Shown here: piece after piece, positions 36,501 to 50,800 of the stretch
How the letters are laid out: each line of letters begins with the position of its first letter
How positions within the stretch are numbered: position 1 is the first letter of the stretch
Source of the DNA: Anarhynchus alexandrinus
Lineage: Eukaryota > Chordata > Aves > Charadriiformes > Charadriidae
Length of the DNA: 64,000 nucleotides
Reading direction: 5' to 3'
Assembly: GCA_008711295.1 (NCBI GenBank)
Contig: VUYV01000062.1
Span: 1,946,888-2,010,887 of the forward strand
Position numbers and translations under genes: made by a program
The notes under the pieces: model-generated
Databases searched by the model: none
What the model was told of the DNA's origin: nothing
Seen by the model: the letters and a program-made list of their open reading frames with translations, nothing else

Positions 36501-39097
36501 TCAGTAGTGCTATGGAGTGAGTTTACTTTAAAGTTCATTGTGCACATAGTAGTAAGACTCTGCTCCTCAAATTTCTTTTGGATTCCTCGTAATTTCTTCA
36601 GATTCACAAATGTTTCACTAATAATATACACAATGGTCTTGTCAGTCTTAATGCAGAGTCTGCATAGCTATAAATTGTATGACATGACAATTATCATGCA
36701 ATTTGGGGGTTGTGGGAGCTGTAAACATTATAATAATCTGATTTAAATACTGAGTGCTCCAACAAATTAGGCATGATTATAGAGTTGAGTTCTGCCTTGA
36801 ATGTAAATGCAGTTTCATCCAACTCCAATAGCAATTCCATAAAAGTACACAGAGAGAGCATTTGGCTCATAAAGTATTTTTTAAAAGGGAAATGTTGTGT
36901 ATATTAATGAACACAAAATAAAACCTAGGGGGGAATATAAATATACTTTGTGATGCTTATCTCAGGGATAATTGTTTAGATTTTTATGTCTGGAACAGCT
37001 AGCATTTCAAAAGCTAAATATTTGATTCATACAGTTTATTTTATTTATATTAGACATTCTCCACGTGTCTGAAATTTATCCTTTTGCTCTGGGCCTGCAT
37101 CACTTGCACCCTTTTCTTGTGCAATGAAGCTGCAGTGCTACACAGGCCTGCATGGCCCCTCTGCACAACAGCAGATGCCACACGCCTGTAACAGGCAGGC
37201 ATTCAGTGTGCGTACCCGTCTGTGCTTCTCTGTGCTGCCGCTTGTCACCTGGAGTACTCTAGTGTGTAGGAGCTCTAATTGTGGGCTAGTAACACCAGAT
37301 CTAGTTCAAAGAAAGAACGAAAAGTCAGTCCATTTGCCAAAAGCTGCCATTTCTAAGACAAGAAAAAGAGATGGATGTGGACAGGCAGGGAATAAAGAGA
37401 AGCAATGACAGTATTGATCTGTACGACTGTGCACTCCGCTGCGTGTCGTGTTTAGCTGTCTCCTTCACAGTGAGTGAGGGCTGTGGAGAGGGTATCTTTA
37501 TGCAGGCTGGCTTAGTTTTGCACTGGGATAGCCGGCTCAAAGCTGAGGACATATGAAGGATAAATTTCTCACTTGGGTTTAAGAGATAAAAGTGCCTGCG
37601 AGTAGCTGGAGCACGAGACACGGTGCACCTTGTGGTCCGGATAGAGAAGGGACATCACAGTGGGCGCTATAAAGGTAAAACTGAAACAGATGAAAGCCCA
37701 GGGTACTACTGTAGACAGACCAGAGCTGTCAATAGCAATCAGAGTAGCCCCTAAGATACCCATTTCCTTCTCACACTGTGTGCATACGCACACTTGCAAC
37801 TTTCTGTCCCTTTCCCCATCTCCTTTAAAATATGCTAGCTATGATGGACAAGCCTAGAAGTGCAGCTATATATTCTTCTAACCATCTGCAGCTGAAACAG
37901 CTGGATGAGTAGATTACTTTGGAGGTGATGCCAATGGCATGTATTAGAGAGTCCAGCAGGATGTGTTTCAGAACAGCACAGGCACCACTCCACTGCTGAG
38001 ACATGGTGCATCACTTGTGCTGTGGCCTGAGCTGGGGCATTGTACACCATTTTAGCTGTCATGCTAAAACACTGGCAGCAACAGAAGCTAAAATGAATTA
38101 AGAATCAGCCCACTGCATATCTGCTATAAGCAGAAACATTTGCAGTGATCAGTCAGCAGTTTATTGGCTAAGATCAACAACTGAGATAACTACAAATAAG
38201 TGGCTTTGCAGCCTTTTCTTCTTGCATGTCTTTTGCAATCAGTATGAATTATTACAGTGGGTTTCAAGAGGTACGCAGAAAGTTCAGCTAACAAGCAAAT
38301 AGATATAAAAGAAAAGGATAAAGGGAAAGCCAATGTTAATGGCTTTTCCTTAGCAAAGACAGCTGGAGTTCATAACTGTATCACTATTAGTCTGCCCAGT
38401 ATCATTGTCAGTCCGAAGACAAAAAAAATCAATGTGCTGTTTTCTTTTTTGCTTTGAGAACAGAAGAATGCAAGAACTAGATTAGGATAGATTAGTTCAA
38501 ATATCTGGTCTGATGGCAAATAACATTGGGATCAGAGAAATGAAAATGCTGTATGAACTCTGGCCAGAAATTCCACATTTACTAGAAATCCAGTAGTGCT
38601 GTTGTTTTCTACCAGGATGCTGGGGTCCTCAGTGCTGTCCTGACTGTTCATTATCTTAGGACATGGAAGAGACATTCGAAAGTTAAATCTTCCAGAGAGA
38701 TGGCCCCCGTTTTAGCAAGGATATTTTGTGCCATGACTGCAACTGCTTTCATTTTCTAGGGTCAATGCTCAAACAGTCTTTAAGGAAGAACCTAGTTCTA
38801 AACTAGTGCTTGCTTACAGCCGACATCCCAATATGACCTGAGGAGGAACTCAGCTAGTGATGGTGCAGTGTGCTTCCGAATATGATGAAAAAAACCCACC
38901 TTCCCAATGACTTATTAAAAATCTCTTAGTATTTTTCTAAAAGTAGGGACTTCTTGACCAGATTTCAACATGGATAATGTCATTGTTAAATCTCCTTTGC
39001 TGACCTAGCCATTACTTGCTTCTCTTGCTGCCCAAAAGGGTTATAGGAAATTGCTCTGTCCCACTGTACAACTGATATACGTGGTCTCAGAAAGCAC

Positions 39098-39119
39098 CAT
39101 TCCAGGAGTTCCTGGAATG
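39098..39119. repeat. 22-bp palindrome with STAT-like core
   Basis: Ten-base arms CATTCCAGGA and TCCTGGAATG are separated by GT. The right half contains TTCCTGGAA, which fits the TTCNNNGAA STAT consensus. Confidence 0.6.
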
Positions 39120-40072
39120 CAGCATTGCCAAGTCTTGCAAGTTAAAGGCAAACCTCACAACATTTCTTTAAAGCTTCAGTTCCTTGACTCAGTCATTAGG
39201 TGAAAATCTTAGTTTTCATAAAAAAGTAAGCACCTCATTTTATGAAGATGGATATATAGAAAAAAACTTGATTATATATACTTTTATAGGAATAGGAAAT
39301 ATCAGGCACAGAAGAAACTGAAATGTATTATATATTTAGAACACTCCTGAGTTTTTAGACCTGAACTGCATGTTTTTAATTCTTGGTTTCAACACTGGAA
39401 GTGTAGAAATTTAAAATTATTTCTTTATGCATTATTTCATAAGATAGTGTTGTTTGAATCCACTTTGTTTAATATTTAAAGAATTTGGTGGGCTGAAATT
39501 CCCAAAAGATAAATTTTTGTTTTATTACTTGTTAGCTAAATGATACGATGGGAATACATCATATTCCTTTTTTGATAGTTAATTAAGAAATATCTGATTG
39601 CATGCAATGTGGAAAGCAGACCTTTCAATTCACCATTAATGCACATATTTCTCCTTGGCCCAAGATAGCTTATCTCCAAAGGAGGAGAGGGGAAAAAAAA
39701 AGTGAACTTTTAGTATTTTTCCCACATGTGAGAAAAAAAGCCCGTGATCTGTTGATAATGTAGTAACTGGCCCTAGAAGGGAAAGAAATGACATGTCTAG
39801 TTCTGGGAATGCCTTAGAAGAAACCTTCCCATGACAGGCTGTATGACTCCTTAGCAGGTTTCTGTTGTCCTTCCCAGAGGTTTCTTAACAAGATCTTGGG
39901 CCATCACTCTTTGTCTTGGTTCTCAAGCTATATGTTTCTGTCTGGTATTGAGGGCACTGTAAATTTCCCCACCAGTGGAATCGCCCCTGACTTTATTATG
40001 TGTGCTTTCTCACTTCTATTTATGGATCAAAATTAAAAAGGAAAGAAAGAGAAAAGGCTTCTAAACCAACTA

Positions 40073-40086
40073 CTGCCACCTAGTGT
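40073..40086 (-). promoter_or_regulatory. CTCF-like motif
   Basis: CTGCCACCTAGTGT matches the reverse complement of the CTCF core (SYGCCMYCTRSTGG) at 13 of 14 positions. Orientation is toward the NKD1 side. Occupancy is unknown. Confidence 0.45.
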
Positions 40087-43000
40087 CACACCAAACTCAG
40101 AAAATCCCACACAGGCGGCTCGGCCTCTTGCCACTAGAAAAATCCTCAGCAGTAAATCCAATTTCCATTGATTTCGGTTGGCACTGACTTCGTCAGACAT
40201 TAACGTTTACAGATTGTATAGCAAAACCTATATATTTTCCATCACTATATGCAGGGAAATAGTTTTACATAGGATACCTGAGAATCCATGTGCATGCATT
40301 GACGTGATGACAGAGAATTAAATTCCATTCCGTAGGTTTACACTAATGCAGAGATGGACGTTACCTGGCAGCCTGTGGTAGGGTGGCAGTCTGTGACAGT
40401 GGTGTTGCAGGTGAAGAAATGTGTCTACCCGCTCATTTACCAGTTTCAGAAAGCTGTCTCTCAGCAACAGAAATCCTTTTTAAAGGTATTTGCCATACTG
40501 AGATAAATAGCACCACTCATTTTAGCATATTTTACAGCACTGTAACGAGTATTTTATACCTGATTTTCTTATGGTGGCAAATCCTTAAACTAGAGCTTAG
40601 CACAAGGAATTTGTGATGCAGAGTTCTGTTCAGAATGATACAACTCCTAACAATCCTTTGCGTTGAATAAAAACTATTATGAGACAAGGGACACTGGAAG
40701 ATATTAATTACACTTCTTGGTGCTTGTGGCAATAATTCTGATTGAAATGAATTGCATCATTTATTAATGTGAGGCTTGATACACTGTGTGCTGTTAAATA
40801 TCCTTTCTACAAGACAAATGCTCAGTCAGAACAGTGTTATCACCACTCACCTCTAATGGCTGGTTGCTGAAAGCCAAGTAAGATTATCTCTGTCTGGTCT
40901 GAGGTTTTACCAGCAATAGAATCCACTGAGATTCCTGCAAATACTCTGGGCTCAACTAGTTCTCTGAGGTCCTCAGTGGTCTCAGAAATTAAGTAATCCT
41001 CCAAATATTTCTGCATTAAATTGGTGCATATGATTGAATACATTTTGTAGACTGGTGAAGCAAGGGGGGAAAAACTGACACTGACAGCATTTGCATGTAT
41101 GTTCATGGGAACAGTACATTGAAGTAGGTACTATGCTTCATTGTTAGCTGTAGACCTAGGCCCAGACTCCAAAAGTTTTGCCTGTGTTTCCTGTTCTGGG
41201 ATCAGCACACTTCTCAAATTACTGTAGCAGGTTTTAGAAAATGAGAGTAAATGGGGCACTAATAGTCAAGACTGTGAAAAGAGTAGGAATTGTCAAGAAC
41301 CCTGAGTGAATGCTTCATCTGCTCCTCAGAGGATGACTCCAGAGGTAATAGCCAACACGATACAGACACATGCTAGAACAGCTTATGACCTCTTCATTTA
41401 TGAAAAGCTAATGTATCTAAAGTAACTGAAATTACAAAGGAATGTTTGACTATTATCTGCTTGCACATCTTAGTGATCATCAGCAGATCAGGGAAAGTTT
41501 GGAACTGCAACCTGAGAATTGTCTACGAACTGCAAAGGGCATAAAAACTGGCAGAACTCCTGATGCAGGAAAATGCTAAGCAGCTGCTTAATTTTCAGGA
41601 CATGAATATTCCCTGAAGTTTAGTGTATGCTCAGCCTTTGGTGGATTGGCACATTAGCACTGAGAGGTTATAGGACTGTTTTCCACAAACCCTTCATTCC
41701 CAGTGCTTTGAGAAAGCGAGTTACATTTTCTCTTACATAGCATCTTAGTTATTGCGGTGTATTGCTCACAAGAATGCCATAATCTGGCTCTATGTGTTAG
41801 TCTTATACAGACTAACACAGACAAAGCTTTGGCAGTTGGAAGAGATAGGTGCAGTTGAGGTTAATGCTGAATTTATTGCCTCATTGTCTGTACAAGTCTA
41901 CCAGTAAAGAAAGAGCAGTGAAGACATATCTATTCTGTTTTTTTAACTAAAAATAACTCTCAGGTTTTAACTTTTTTCTTCATCCCAAGGATGAGAGTTT
42001 GAGACAGTCTTGAAATGTTTCAGGACTTCCTGAACAAATACCTCCTTACGCTGCCATGCAAAACATCCACAGAAGTTTTAATCCCCTACTCTTTTATCTT
42101 GACATATTTTGGCCTAGTCACATACAGAAACAGGAGGCTTAACAGACAATCTCCACGTTTTCTGTGTAATACATTATAAGTAATGTAGTTACAATATTGG
42201 TCATTCAGATTAACCTGATCTATGGATAAACCCAGCACCATATTAGACTCAAAAAGAGAATGTCTCTGAGCCTGTTGGACAAATATCTGCAAATCTGTAT
42301 CGATAGTTTCGAGTCTTTCAGCTACAGGTGTTACTAAACGTTAAAAAAAAAAAAAAGGGTATACACAGGTAGAGCTAATCAGAATATCTGCAAGGTATTT
42401 TCTGGCAGCCTGCCAAACAAAAATAAAATTACAGCATGAGTGTTCTCTGCTCAGATGCAAACTTACAACCAGCCTGAAAACTTGCTTATAACATTATTTG
42501 AATGTCTGTCTTGCCTGTTGTATGAAATAAAGTACATGAATATAATTTTTATTTTGCATCACTATACTACACATGACACTTGAACAGCTGTCATATAGTC
42601 AGCCGTCAGTCATAACACCTAATTACATCTTGTATGTATTACTAAAAGTCTCTGAGTGAATTTAAAGTGTCTGTAGGTCGGAGCAATCAAAAATGAGTAG
42701 GCCACAAAAATCATGAGGTTTTGAATCAGGAGATCTAGAAAAGTCATATTGGGCTCCCCATTACTTTCTTCTGGAGTTTATATTCTGCCTTGCAAGCAGG
42801 AGGGATATAAATGAACCCTTTTCTTCTTTTTTTTCATTGAAAGCTGAGACAGATAAGCAATGAACTGAAGCTTGAAATAACTAAAACATTATAGGACAAG
42901 TAATGAAATATCTGGATATGGCAACACTAAGTCAAAGAAACTTGCTATTGTTCTGTACAGACATCTCTCTATTTTTTGAAATGCCTTTAAAATCAGGGCC

Positions 43001-44727
43001 AGATTGTGTTTTGCACATCCAAACCAGTATTGAATAGTGGGGAATGATCCATCAAATCCTTTCCGTTCTTTTCTGTGGTCGGGGACACAAAGGGAGACCC
43101 AATGATATACGAGTGTCAAGTTTTCACTTGTTCTGTCATGTTGTAGTGATTGACACTCCACTGTTGAAGAGTGGCACAGTGTAGCGCTTAGGGTACCTGT
43201 CGTGTTTCAGTCTCTTTCCATGCTTTCAGAGTGCATTTTTACTTCAAAATGGGAAAAATTTAAAAGCCTCAAAACTGATGAGAGATTTTTTGAGAGCAGT
43301 GCTGAGTGTCTAACTTCTAGCTTGGACAGTAGTGTGTTCAGTGCAGGCTGTGCCCTGGTGAACGTGTGCTTTGGGAGAAAGAAGGAATCATGCAAGCACT
43401 TGGGAGAGCCCTGCTTTGACAAAGTTTGGGGCTGGCAATTTCCCATTATGATTTCTCTACAGTACTGAGTTTTGAATGAAGTCACGGCATCAGCATTAGT
43501 GATGGTTTGAACAAATCAGCTTTACACAGGAACAGTCTTCAAAAATGTCCTCTTTTTCCTGTGTATGTCCTCTTATTTTGACTTGACAAAAAAAAGAGGC
43601 AAAATAAGCCGTGTTTCTACTTTTTCTAGCAGGTACACTCAGATTTTTGGCTTAAATCATACTTGCACCATTCAGCTGCAGTATATCTATTTGGTTAGTA
43701 GGAGCAGAAGCCTCAAAGCTCTTAGAGCTATGGTATTATGGGCTCTGGACAGACTGTTAAACAGTACCTCCTTGAAAGAACTTTTTAATCTATATAGACT
43801 AGCATGGATCAGAGGAAGAATGTCTTACAAATAACTGTTTTAATCTTTACTTTGTGATTTTAAACATGAGCTTTATGATAACTACAGAGAGGCGAAAGCA
43901 GAAGTCATAAATGGTGATATGTCACTCTTCCATGTAGCACAGTAGTGGAGAGAACTGATGCTTCCTGGCTGGGTGGTTCAAATGAGACACCTCAGAGGCA
44001 CGTTTCTCAAAAGGCCTGTGAAAGAAACGTGGTTCTCCATGGCCATGGATTTTTGTATACAAAGGAACAGTACGTGACACCATTTGTAATCTTGAGTTGG
44101 ACATGTATGCGATTATTGAAACTTGGTAGGGGGTCTTCCGATACGGTCCCTCTCTGAGTGGTTTCCTGTGTTTATTCTGCTTCCCTGTCCCTTGTGTCTG
44201 CCTTCATTCTGGTTTATTTTTCAAGTGCCTGTTCAGGCCTATTCAACTCTTTTTTTTTTTTTTAATTTTATTTCTTGTAGCAATTGAATGATAAATTATC
44301 ACACAAAGGTTGCTTCTCATTATTTCTATTGATTTCTATTAATTTATAGTAGAAGTTATTCATGGCAACAGTATTCTAGATTGATTCAGCAGAAAGCTAT
44401 CAAATACACTCTAATGAAAAAGCTATATAGAAAGCATGAACCTGAAATTTCACCACTTAACTTTACATTGAACTTTTAAGCATGAGTAGTCCCATAGGCT
44501 GTCCATTGGAAGTGTCTGTGTTACCTGAGCTGAAAGTACTGGAGGTCAAAATGCTGTACAATTTAACCAACATATTAAGGACAGAATTAGGGACAAAAAG
44601 CTACAGGAGCCTTGTTTCAGAGACGCTCACAATTGTCATACATTTCTTAATTAGCAGAGAACTATTGTGTTCCAAGCATTTTTTGGCCTGGAATGAAATG
44701 AAGGGACTTGATTCAAACATTCACAGG

Positions 44728-44800
44728 GAGAAATCCAGGCCTCGTTGAAGTCAATGGGAATTTTGCCATTGATTAAGAGGGCCAGGATTTCACACATAAT
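44728..44800 (+). repeat. Ancient amniote repeat fragment
   Basis: The run 'ccaggcctcgttgaagtcaatgggaattttgccattgatt' plus 'gggccaggatttcac' matches a motif that recurs very widely in reptile and bird genomes as a remnant of an old interspersed repeat. The family name is uncertain. Confidence 0.5.
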
Positions 44801-47800
44801 CTAAATACAGATGCCTGGAAGAAGATGGGAACCAGACATAAATTCAAGAATGACACTGAGGCCAGGCACAATGATCTCCATAATGTCGCCTTCCAGCGAG
44901 ATGCCTACCAGTAGTGAAATCCTAATGAAAAACATCTTTCAAAAAGTGCTTTCTGCAACATTTTTTCTGTACTAGTGCATAAGTCAATATGCTGGTAAGA
45001 AAGGAAGGTTATAGAAATGTGCCTGGGTCTTGCTGTTGCAGTAATAGTGATTCATGACAATGTAGGAGTTTAAAACTGAAATATTTGAGCTCAGCTGGAG
45101 AATAATGGGCTCTGCAGAGGCTCTTGTGCATTTGATAATCGGTGCTGACAAACTACAGAAAAAGACATTTTGGCTAAATCATCATTCATACTAAAACTGT
45201 ACACTATGATTAGTTACTTCTGCCTTTCTAAATTAGATGAAGTAAGACAGGGGGACTAATGTAATTAGCAAAGAGGAGGCAAAATGACTTCATATTATCT
45301 TGGAAATCTTCTCCAAGTCACATAGACATTTGGGTGAAAATTGCTATCTCTGAAGGCAGATTTTTCAGAGCTCAAAAGCTGACATCACATTTCTGTTTAC
45401 AGATTAACTGTGTGAAACACAAAGATCAGAAATATATTTTCTATGATTTTGATACTCACAAATATCTTCTAATATCTCATAATTGTTCTCAAGAGCTTAG
45501 AAAGGGAAGAATAATAATACTGGTGAAATCAGATGTCTGATTCTAAAGGATTAACAAAAAAATCTATTCTTCAAGGTATTAGATTGTATAGGCTTGTATT
45601 GATCTTTCCTCCTCTCAGTTAAAAAAAAATCCTGCTTTTTTAATTAAACTATTAATTGATGGGTTTGGGCTAGCAACTGCTGTTCTAGTGGCTCACCTGA
45701 ATCTGATCAAAAGTTTCTTCTATTCAAGGAGAGAAGAGCTGCAAACAATTTAATCAGTGGCTCTGTCAATGTGCAACAGCTGAGGAACTGGCCTGAAAAC
45801 AGGTCAACATCCTTCTTTCCTCATTTGCTGTATTTATCCTGGGGAAGGTCTGCTCTTTAGGAAGTCTGCTCTAAAGAGGCTTTGTCAGCAAGGGAAATCG
45901 GTGAGTGCTCTTTCTAATGTAAAGATTATTTTGGGTTCATGGCACAAAGCATCTTACTTTGTTGCACCACCTATGTATGTATTCATTTGGGACCTGGGTA
46001 ATGAACAGTTCAATGAAGAAATGCAAATGCATTTCAGATCTTTCTCTTTGTTTTTCAAAGACAAGGCTCTTGTATGAGTTTTCAGTATCAGCCTTACTCT
46101 TCTTCCTTCTTTTTTGATACCTTATTAGCATATTTCATTCCTGAACTGCTTTTCCACACTGCCATAAGGTACCAAGTGATGCTGGCTTTGGGAATTGCCA
46201 TGCATAACTTCTGGTACACAGCTATGACAATAAATAGGTTTACCAGGTCGGCTACACCTCTAGTGCTGCTGGAAATGTGAGCGTCCTGCTTCTCTGTGGA
46301 ATGCAGAAGGCTCACTTACAAGAGCACATTTTAAAGCCCACAAGTCTGAGTGGGTTTGAAATGTGTGCAGCCGAGCTCTCTTGGTCCTAATGAAAAAATG
46401 CATCTGGCAGCACTGAAATGCATACTTTAAAATAATCGTACTCTTTGGGGGTTGTTGACTCAATAACACTGTGGACCCTTTTTCTCTCTCCTAGAGTGCC
46501 TGTTGTGTTTTTTTTCTTTTCTGTCACCGCCACAACCAGTGACAGATATTGTATTCTACCTCTGTTTTATTTCTTCCTTACTTCTTAGACCATTTTGAAT
46601 GCTTAAGTTTAAGGCATTTCATAGAGCTCAGCAATCGACCTAATTTTAATGAATCATTTTAGTTCTGGCACCCTCCTCCTTACTAACAGACAATCCAATC
46701 ACTCAGCATTGCTTAGATCATTATCTTTTTGTCTTCTACAGTCACTTATTTAGTGCAAAGTAAATGCAAATTATTCTTACAAAATTTTATATGAGTGAAG
46801 ATGTTCTTCTACCACCTAGAAAAATATTCAGCTTCACCTGTAACTTATTAACTTTCTCACTTAGCTTCTGCTGTGTTCAACTTGAAGCGTTATCCCATTA
46901 TCACTAGGGATCGATATGTAATTTTACCCCCCAAAATACTTTTCAAAGGTCTGTTTTTCCCATGGCTACTCCTGTGTATGCTCTTAATTATAGTCATGAC
47001 TAATTTTAACAAGTTGGACAATATTAATTCCGTATTGCTATGAAATATCTTTCCCAGCTGATTTACAAAATTGGGCTGTTTTAAATGTAGCTGTTTAGGT
47101 GAATTGTTTAAAGAGCTGGCACACAACCACAGTTGTATGAAATTACACAGTCTTGAGTTTAAACTGTTAGTACACATTGCTGGAGACAGCTTGGAATAGC
47201 CATGTAAAAAAACTGCAGACTGTCTAATTTATCTTTAAAATGTCAAGTTTGCATGAACTGATTCCTCCTCTAGTTCTTAGCAATTTGTTCTTTACTTAAT
47301 TTTTCAACTTTTGCTAGAAGTTTATCTTTTGAATCTGCCTGCTATTTGGCATGCCTGAAGGTGGAGCTCTGGACTGGGCTAGAAATTTGGATTTTAAAGC
47401 TCTAAATGTTGAGGTTGGATCTAGGTCTTAAATATATCAAAATATATGCATTTGAAAACCTGGTTTACCTTCAGCTTCTCCTTGTAGTCGTGCTTTTAGA
47501 TATAAATTGTCCTGTATATAATTATATTTCTAGTGATTTTCAGGAGAGAAGCAAACAGAACCTTTTTCTACTCAGCAGGTTGAAGTAAAAACAGTCTGTA
47601 GTGCTTTTTCAGTTAGGAAGAGGTAGCTGTGACTGAGAGATGTGAAATTGCTGTTTCACTGCCCATCTTGATGAGCTCTTCCTTGTAATAGAGCGGCATG
47701 CCTTTTCGTTGCCTCTTCTGAGGACCTCCTCCCCTCCCATAGGCATAAGTCAGAGGGTATCATCTCACTCATCTTTTCCATCACTGTAAAACATAATTAT

Positions 47801-50800
47801 CTCAACCATATGGTTAGCCTGGGTTGTCTAACAGTCCCCCTAAGGGTACTGCAGCCACAGATCCCACACCAGCACTTGCTTTCCCAAGAGCTGGTGAGAG
47901 ACTGCTTCATCTCCTGAAAACATGCTTTGACTGAATTTCCAGGCACCTTACAAGTCATAGCTATAAGCATCCCAACTAGTAGGAGCGGGCAAATGTTTTT
48001 TGATCCTGCAGACTGAATTGACTTTTAAAATAAATAAATAATAATTTAAAAAGTGGTTACTCAGCTTTTTATTTCTGTGTGTATTCTTTATTATTTGATT
48101 TACTCTGTTCATCTTTTGCTTATATTGTATAGTGGCATATCAAAGCCAGCTTTTTTTATCTTTAAACCCTTTAGGAAGAAAGTATGAAGATATGATTGTT
48201 ACAATAGATGTTTCAGGTTTCTTTTTAATGTCTGTGAGGAGAATTCTTTGTGATGGCAAGTCTAAGGAAGTGGAAAAAGGCAGGAAAAGGGATAAGTACT
48301 GAAGAGATTCGTACCTAGTTACTGAAAAAGAAAAAACTGGGCTTGGGAATGGGAGAGAGAAGCCATGTTCTGGGTAAACTTCTAATACTGCTCTGTAAAG
48401 CAGAAAACCTAAATTAATCGTGTGCTTGGTTTTAGATTTGTGGCTTATAAAGTCTAAATGCACTGGTTTATGTTTTCTCCTTACCATATATGACAAACTG
48501 AAGCTAAAGTATTCCCTCTTATACCTTTAAAGAATACAGGCTTGTCTCTGAGGGGAATATAGTAGATGCGCAAATGATCCCTCTGCTTGCCATAGAAATG
48601 TTCTCCAGAGCATTGTGAGATGACATGACTGCAGTGCATAGCGCTCTGCCACCCTGCCAAAAGCAGCAGCTCTTTATCCATAGTCCGTGAGAATTTAATG
48701 TAGGGTCTGCTGTGGCTCAAGCTCTGCTCCTGTACTGAGAGCATGGGAGACCCCTGCCCTCCCTGGACTGGCCACAAAGTAGGACACCCAGAGCACTAGT
48801 TCACGGGTAGCTGTGATGCATATAGGCACATCAGGACCTCTGTGCATTCAATTGTACCTTTCTTCACTATGTAGCATTTAATATTTTCCATCAGTTACAT
48901 CCATTGCACTCTGAGATTTTTATGACGTTTTCATGTCTGCCTTTTCTTCTCTTCTGCCCTCTTTGCTCCGTGCCCCATTTTTCATGAGAGCAAATTCCTC
49001 CCCTCCCTCTCCTGATCCTTTTTTTCCATTTCATTTTTATATCATTTGCTTCTTATATTTTCTTTGCAGTACCTGCGGCAGCTGCTTTGCAGGTCCCCTG
49101 CTGTGCAAATCGCCCTTCACAGAGGAAGATCTTCCTGTCAGTGACTGACAAGAGGTGCCAGGAGCAGGCAAGGAGACTTTTAAAACCCGTGAGTTGGCAA
49201 ATCAGCAGGTACCTGTGTGCAGTTCTGTATACGCCCCTAGCATTAGTTCCTATCTTGTATCAAAGGGGTTTTAGGATGATATGGCCCACAGGCAGAGTTT
49301 CAGGTTAAAAGGAACACACTCGTAGTGTTTGGCTGCATCTATCATCTTGATTTTTTGATTTAAACATAATGACAGCAGTGGCTTGTTCTTGGGGAGGTTT
49401 TTTGTTTGTGTTTTGTTGGTTTTTTGTTTGGGTTCTTTTGTTGTGTTTTTACAGGCACTGTGTTTACAACAGCCTAAACAAGGAGAAAATGTTCTTAAGA
49501 CTAAACAGCTCCTGTTTTTCTTCTCCAAAGAAATAAAGATGCCTTTCATATTTTCATAGGCTGGCAATGTTGAAGAGGCTAAGATACATCAAAGACTGAA
49601 GGGAAAGAGGAAGGGACCTTCTGTAGCTACCAGTTTCTATAGGGAAACGTGTGGGATTTAGGTGACAGTAGGAATCCCCTGGACAGTCCTCTCTTCTTGA
49701 TGTACAGGGGAATGCAAAAGGTCTGGAGGAGTTTGGAAACTTGGTTTACTTCCTGAATCATATTAAAGAGGTTCTAAAATCAGTCCTAAGTGAAAGCACT
49801 TTGCACAAGAAAGTGTAGCTTTCAGGCAAAACACCACTTGAATCAAATACAGAATAAATAGCCTGAATAAAGGGCACAGAATTTGGTCCACTGTGATCAT
49901 CTGATCTGCGTGGCTTAAGGCTTTGCATGCTTCGTACTTGCAAACCAGCTGTAAAATGCAGGAAATACAAGTAGCCATGGTCTGACATTTCTCCATCTGT
50001 TCCCAATATTTAATAATTTGCTCTCTTCTCTGAGCATGTTAAGTTTATTTATAAATCTAAAAAATATGTTGTATTTTATATAATGAGCTTAAAGCTATAA
50101 TGGCCTTTTTGCTCCAAATTGCTCAAAGCACCCTCCTTTGCCAGGTGCAGGGTATTAATTTTTCTGGAGGAATTTGTGTGTGAGGTACAGACGGACAAGA
50201 TGTACTTTTTAGCACACCAGGCTTTTGCCTTGCTCTTCTGAGTGTGTTTCTATGCTCTAGAGCTTTGGTACAGTAAGCGAGTGTTTTGAAAGGCCTAAAT
50301 TCTTTTTTGCCTTGCTCTAAGGATGATGGAGAGTGAGAAGTAAACCCTGGTTCTCACAGCTGAGACTAGTTTTTTACTAACTGGAAAAAAACCTTCCCTT
50401 TGAAAATCTTGCTAAGAATCACCCTCAACATGTTGGAATCAGTAAGAATTTTGCTGTTGAACTGAACAGCCCTAAACACAACTAAATGACACTTTAGTTA
50501 AGAACAGCTTTTAAAAATCTTAGGGAAGATTTGTTTTTGTATGTGAGAAAATAAAAGCTATGGATAGGAAAAACATACTGGATCTAAATGCCCATGTACC
50601 TAAAAAGGGGCAGAGTACAATCTCCTAGATTTATGCTGATAGTACCCCATTTTAGCTAATGCTGTGTCCATACTTACTCTGTGAGCGGGAGGTGATTGTT
50701 GCTTCAGACTGCACACCCCAGAATGCTACACTGAGAAGAAATGCTGGCCTAAATACCGTTCTGGCCTCTGTGCTTCATAACTTTGGTTTATACAGCACAG

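Larger units (their letters stand above)
30246..40060. other. Gene desert, middle part
   Basis: No recognised exon. The segment at 32690-33420 is AT-rich, non-repetitive and dense in homeodomain-, SOX- and GATA-like words, so it is a candidate conserved non-coding element. 34540-35240 is strongly T-biased on the + strand. The 154-aa frame at 35245-35709 has no recognisable domain and no splice context. A near-perfect 22-bp palindrome lies at 39098-39119. A G9 run occurs near 33874. Confidence 0.5.
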
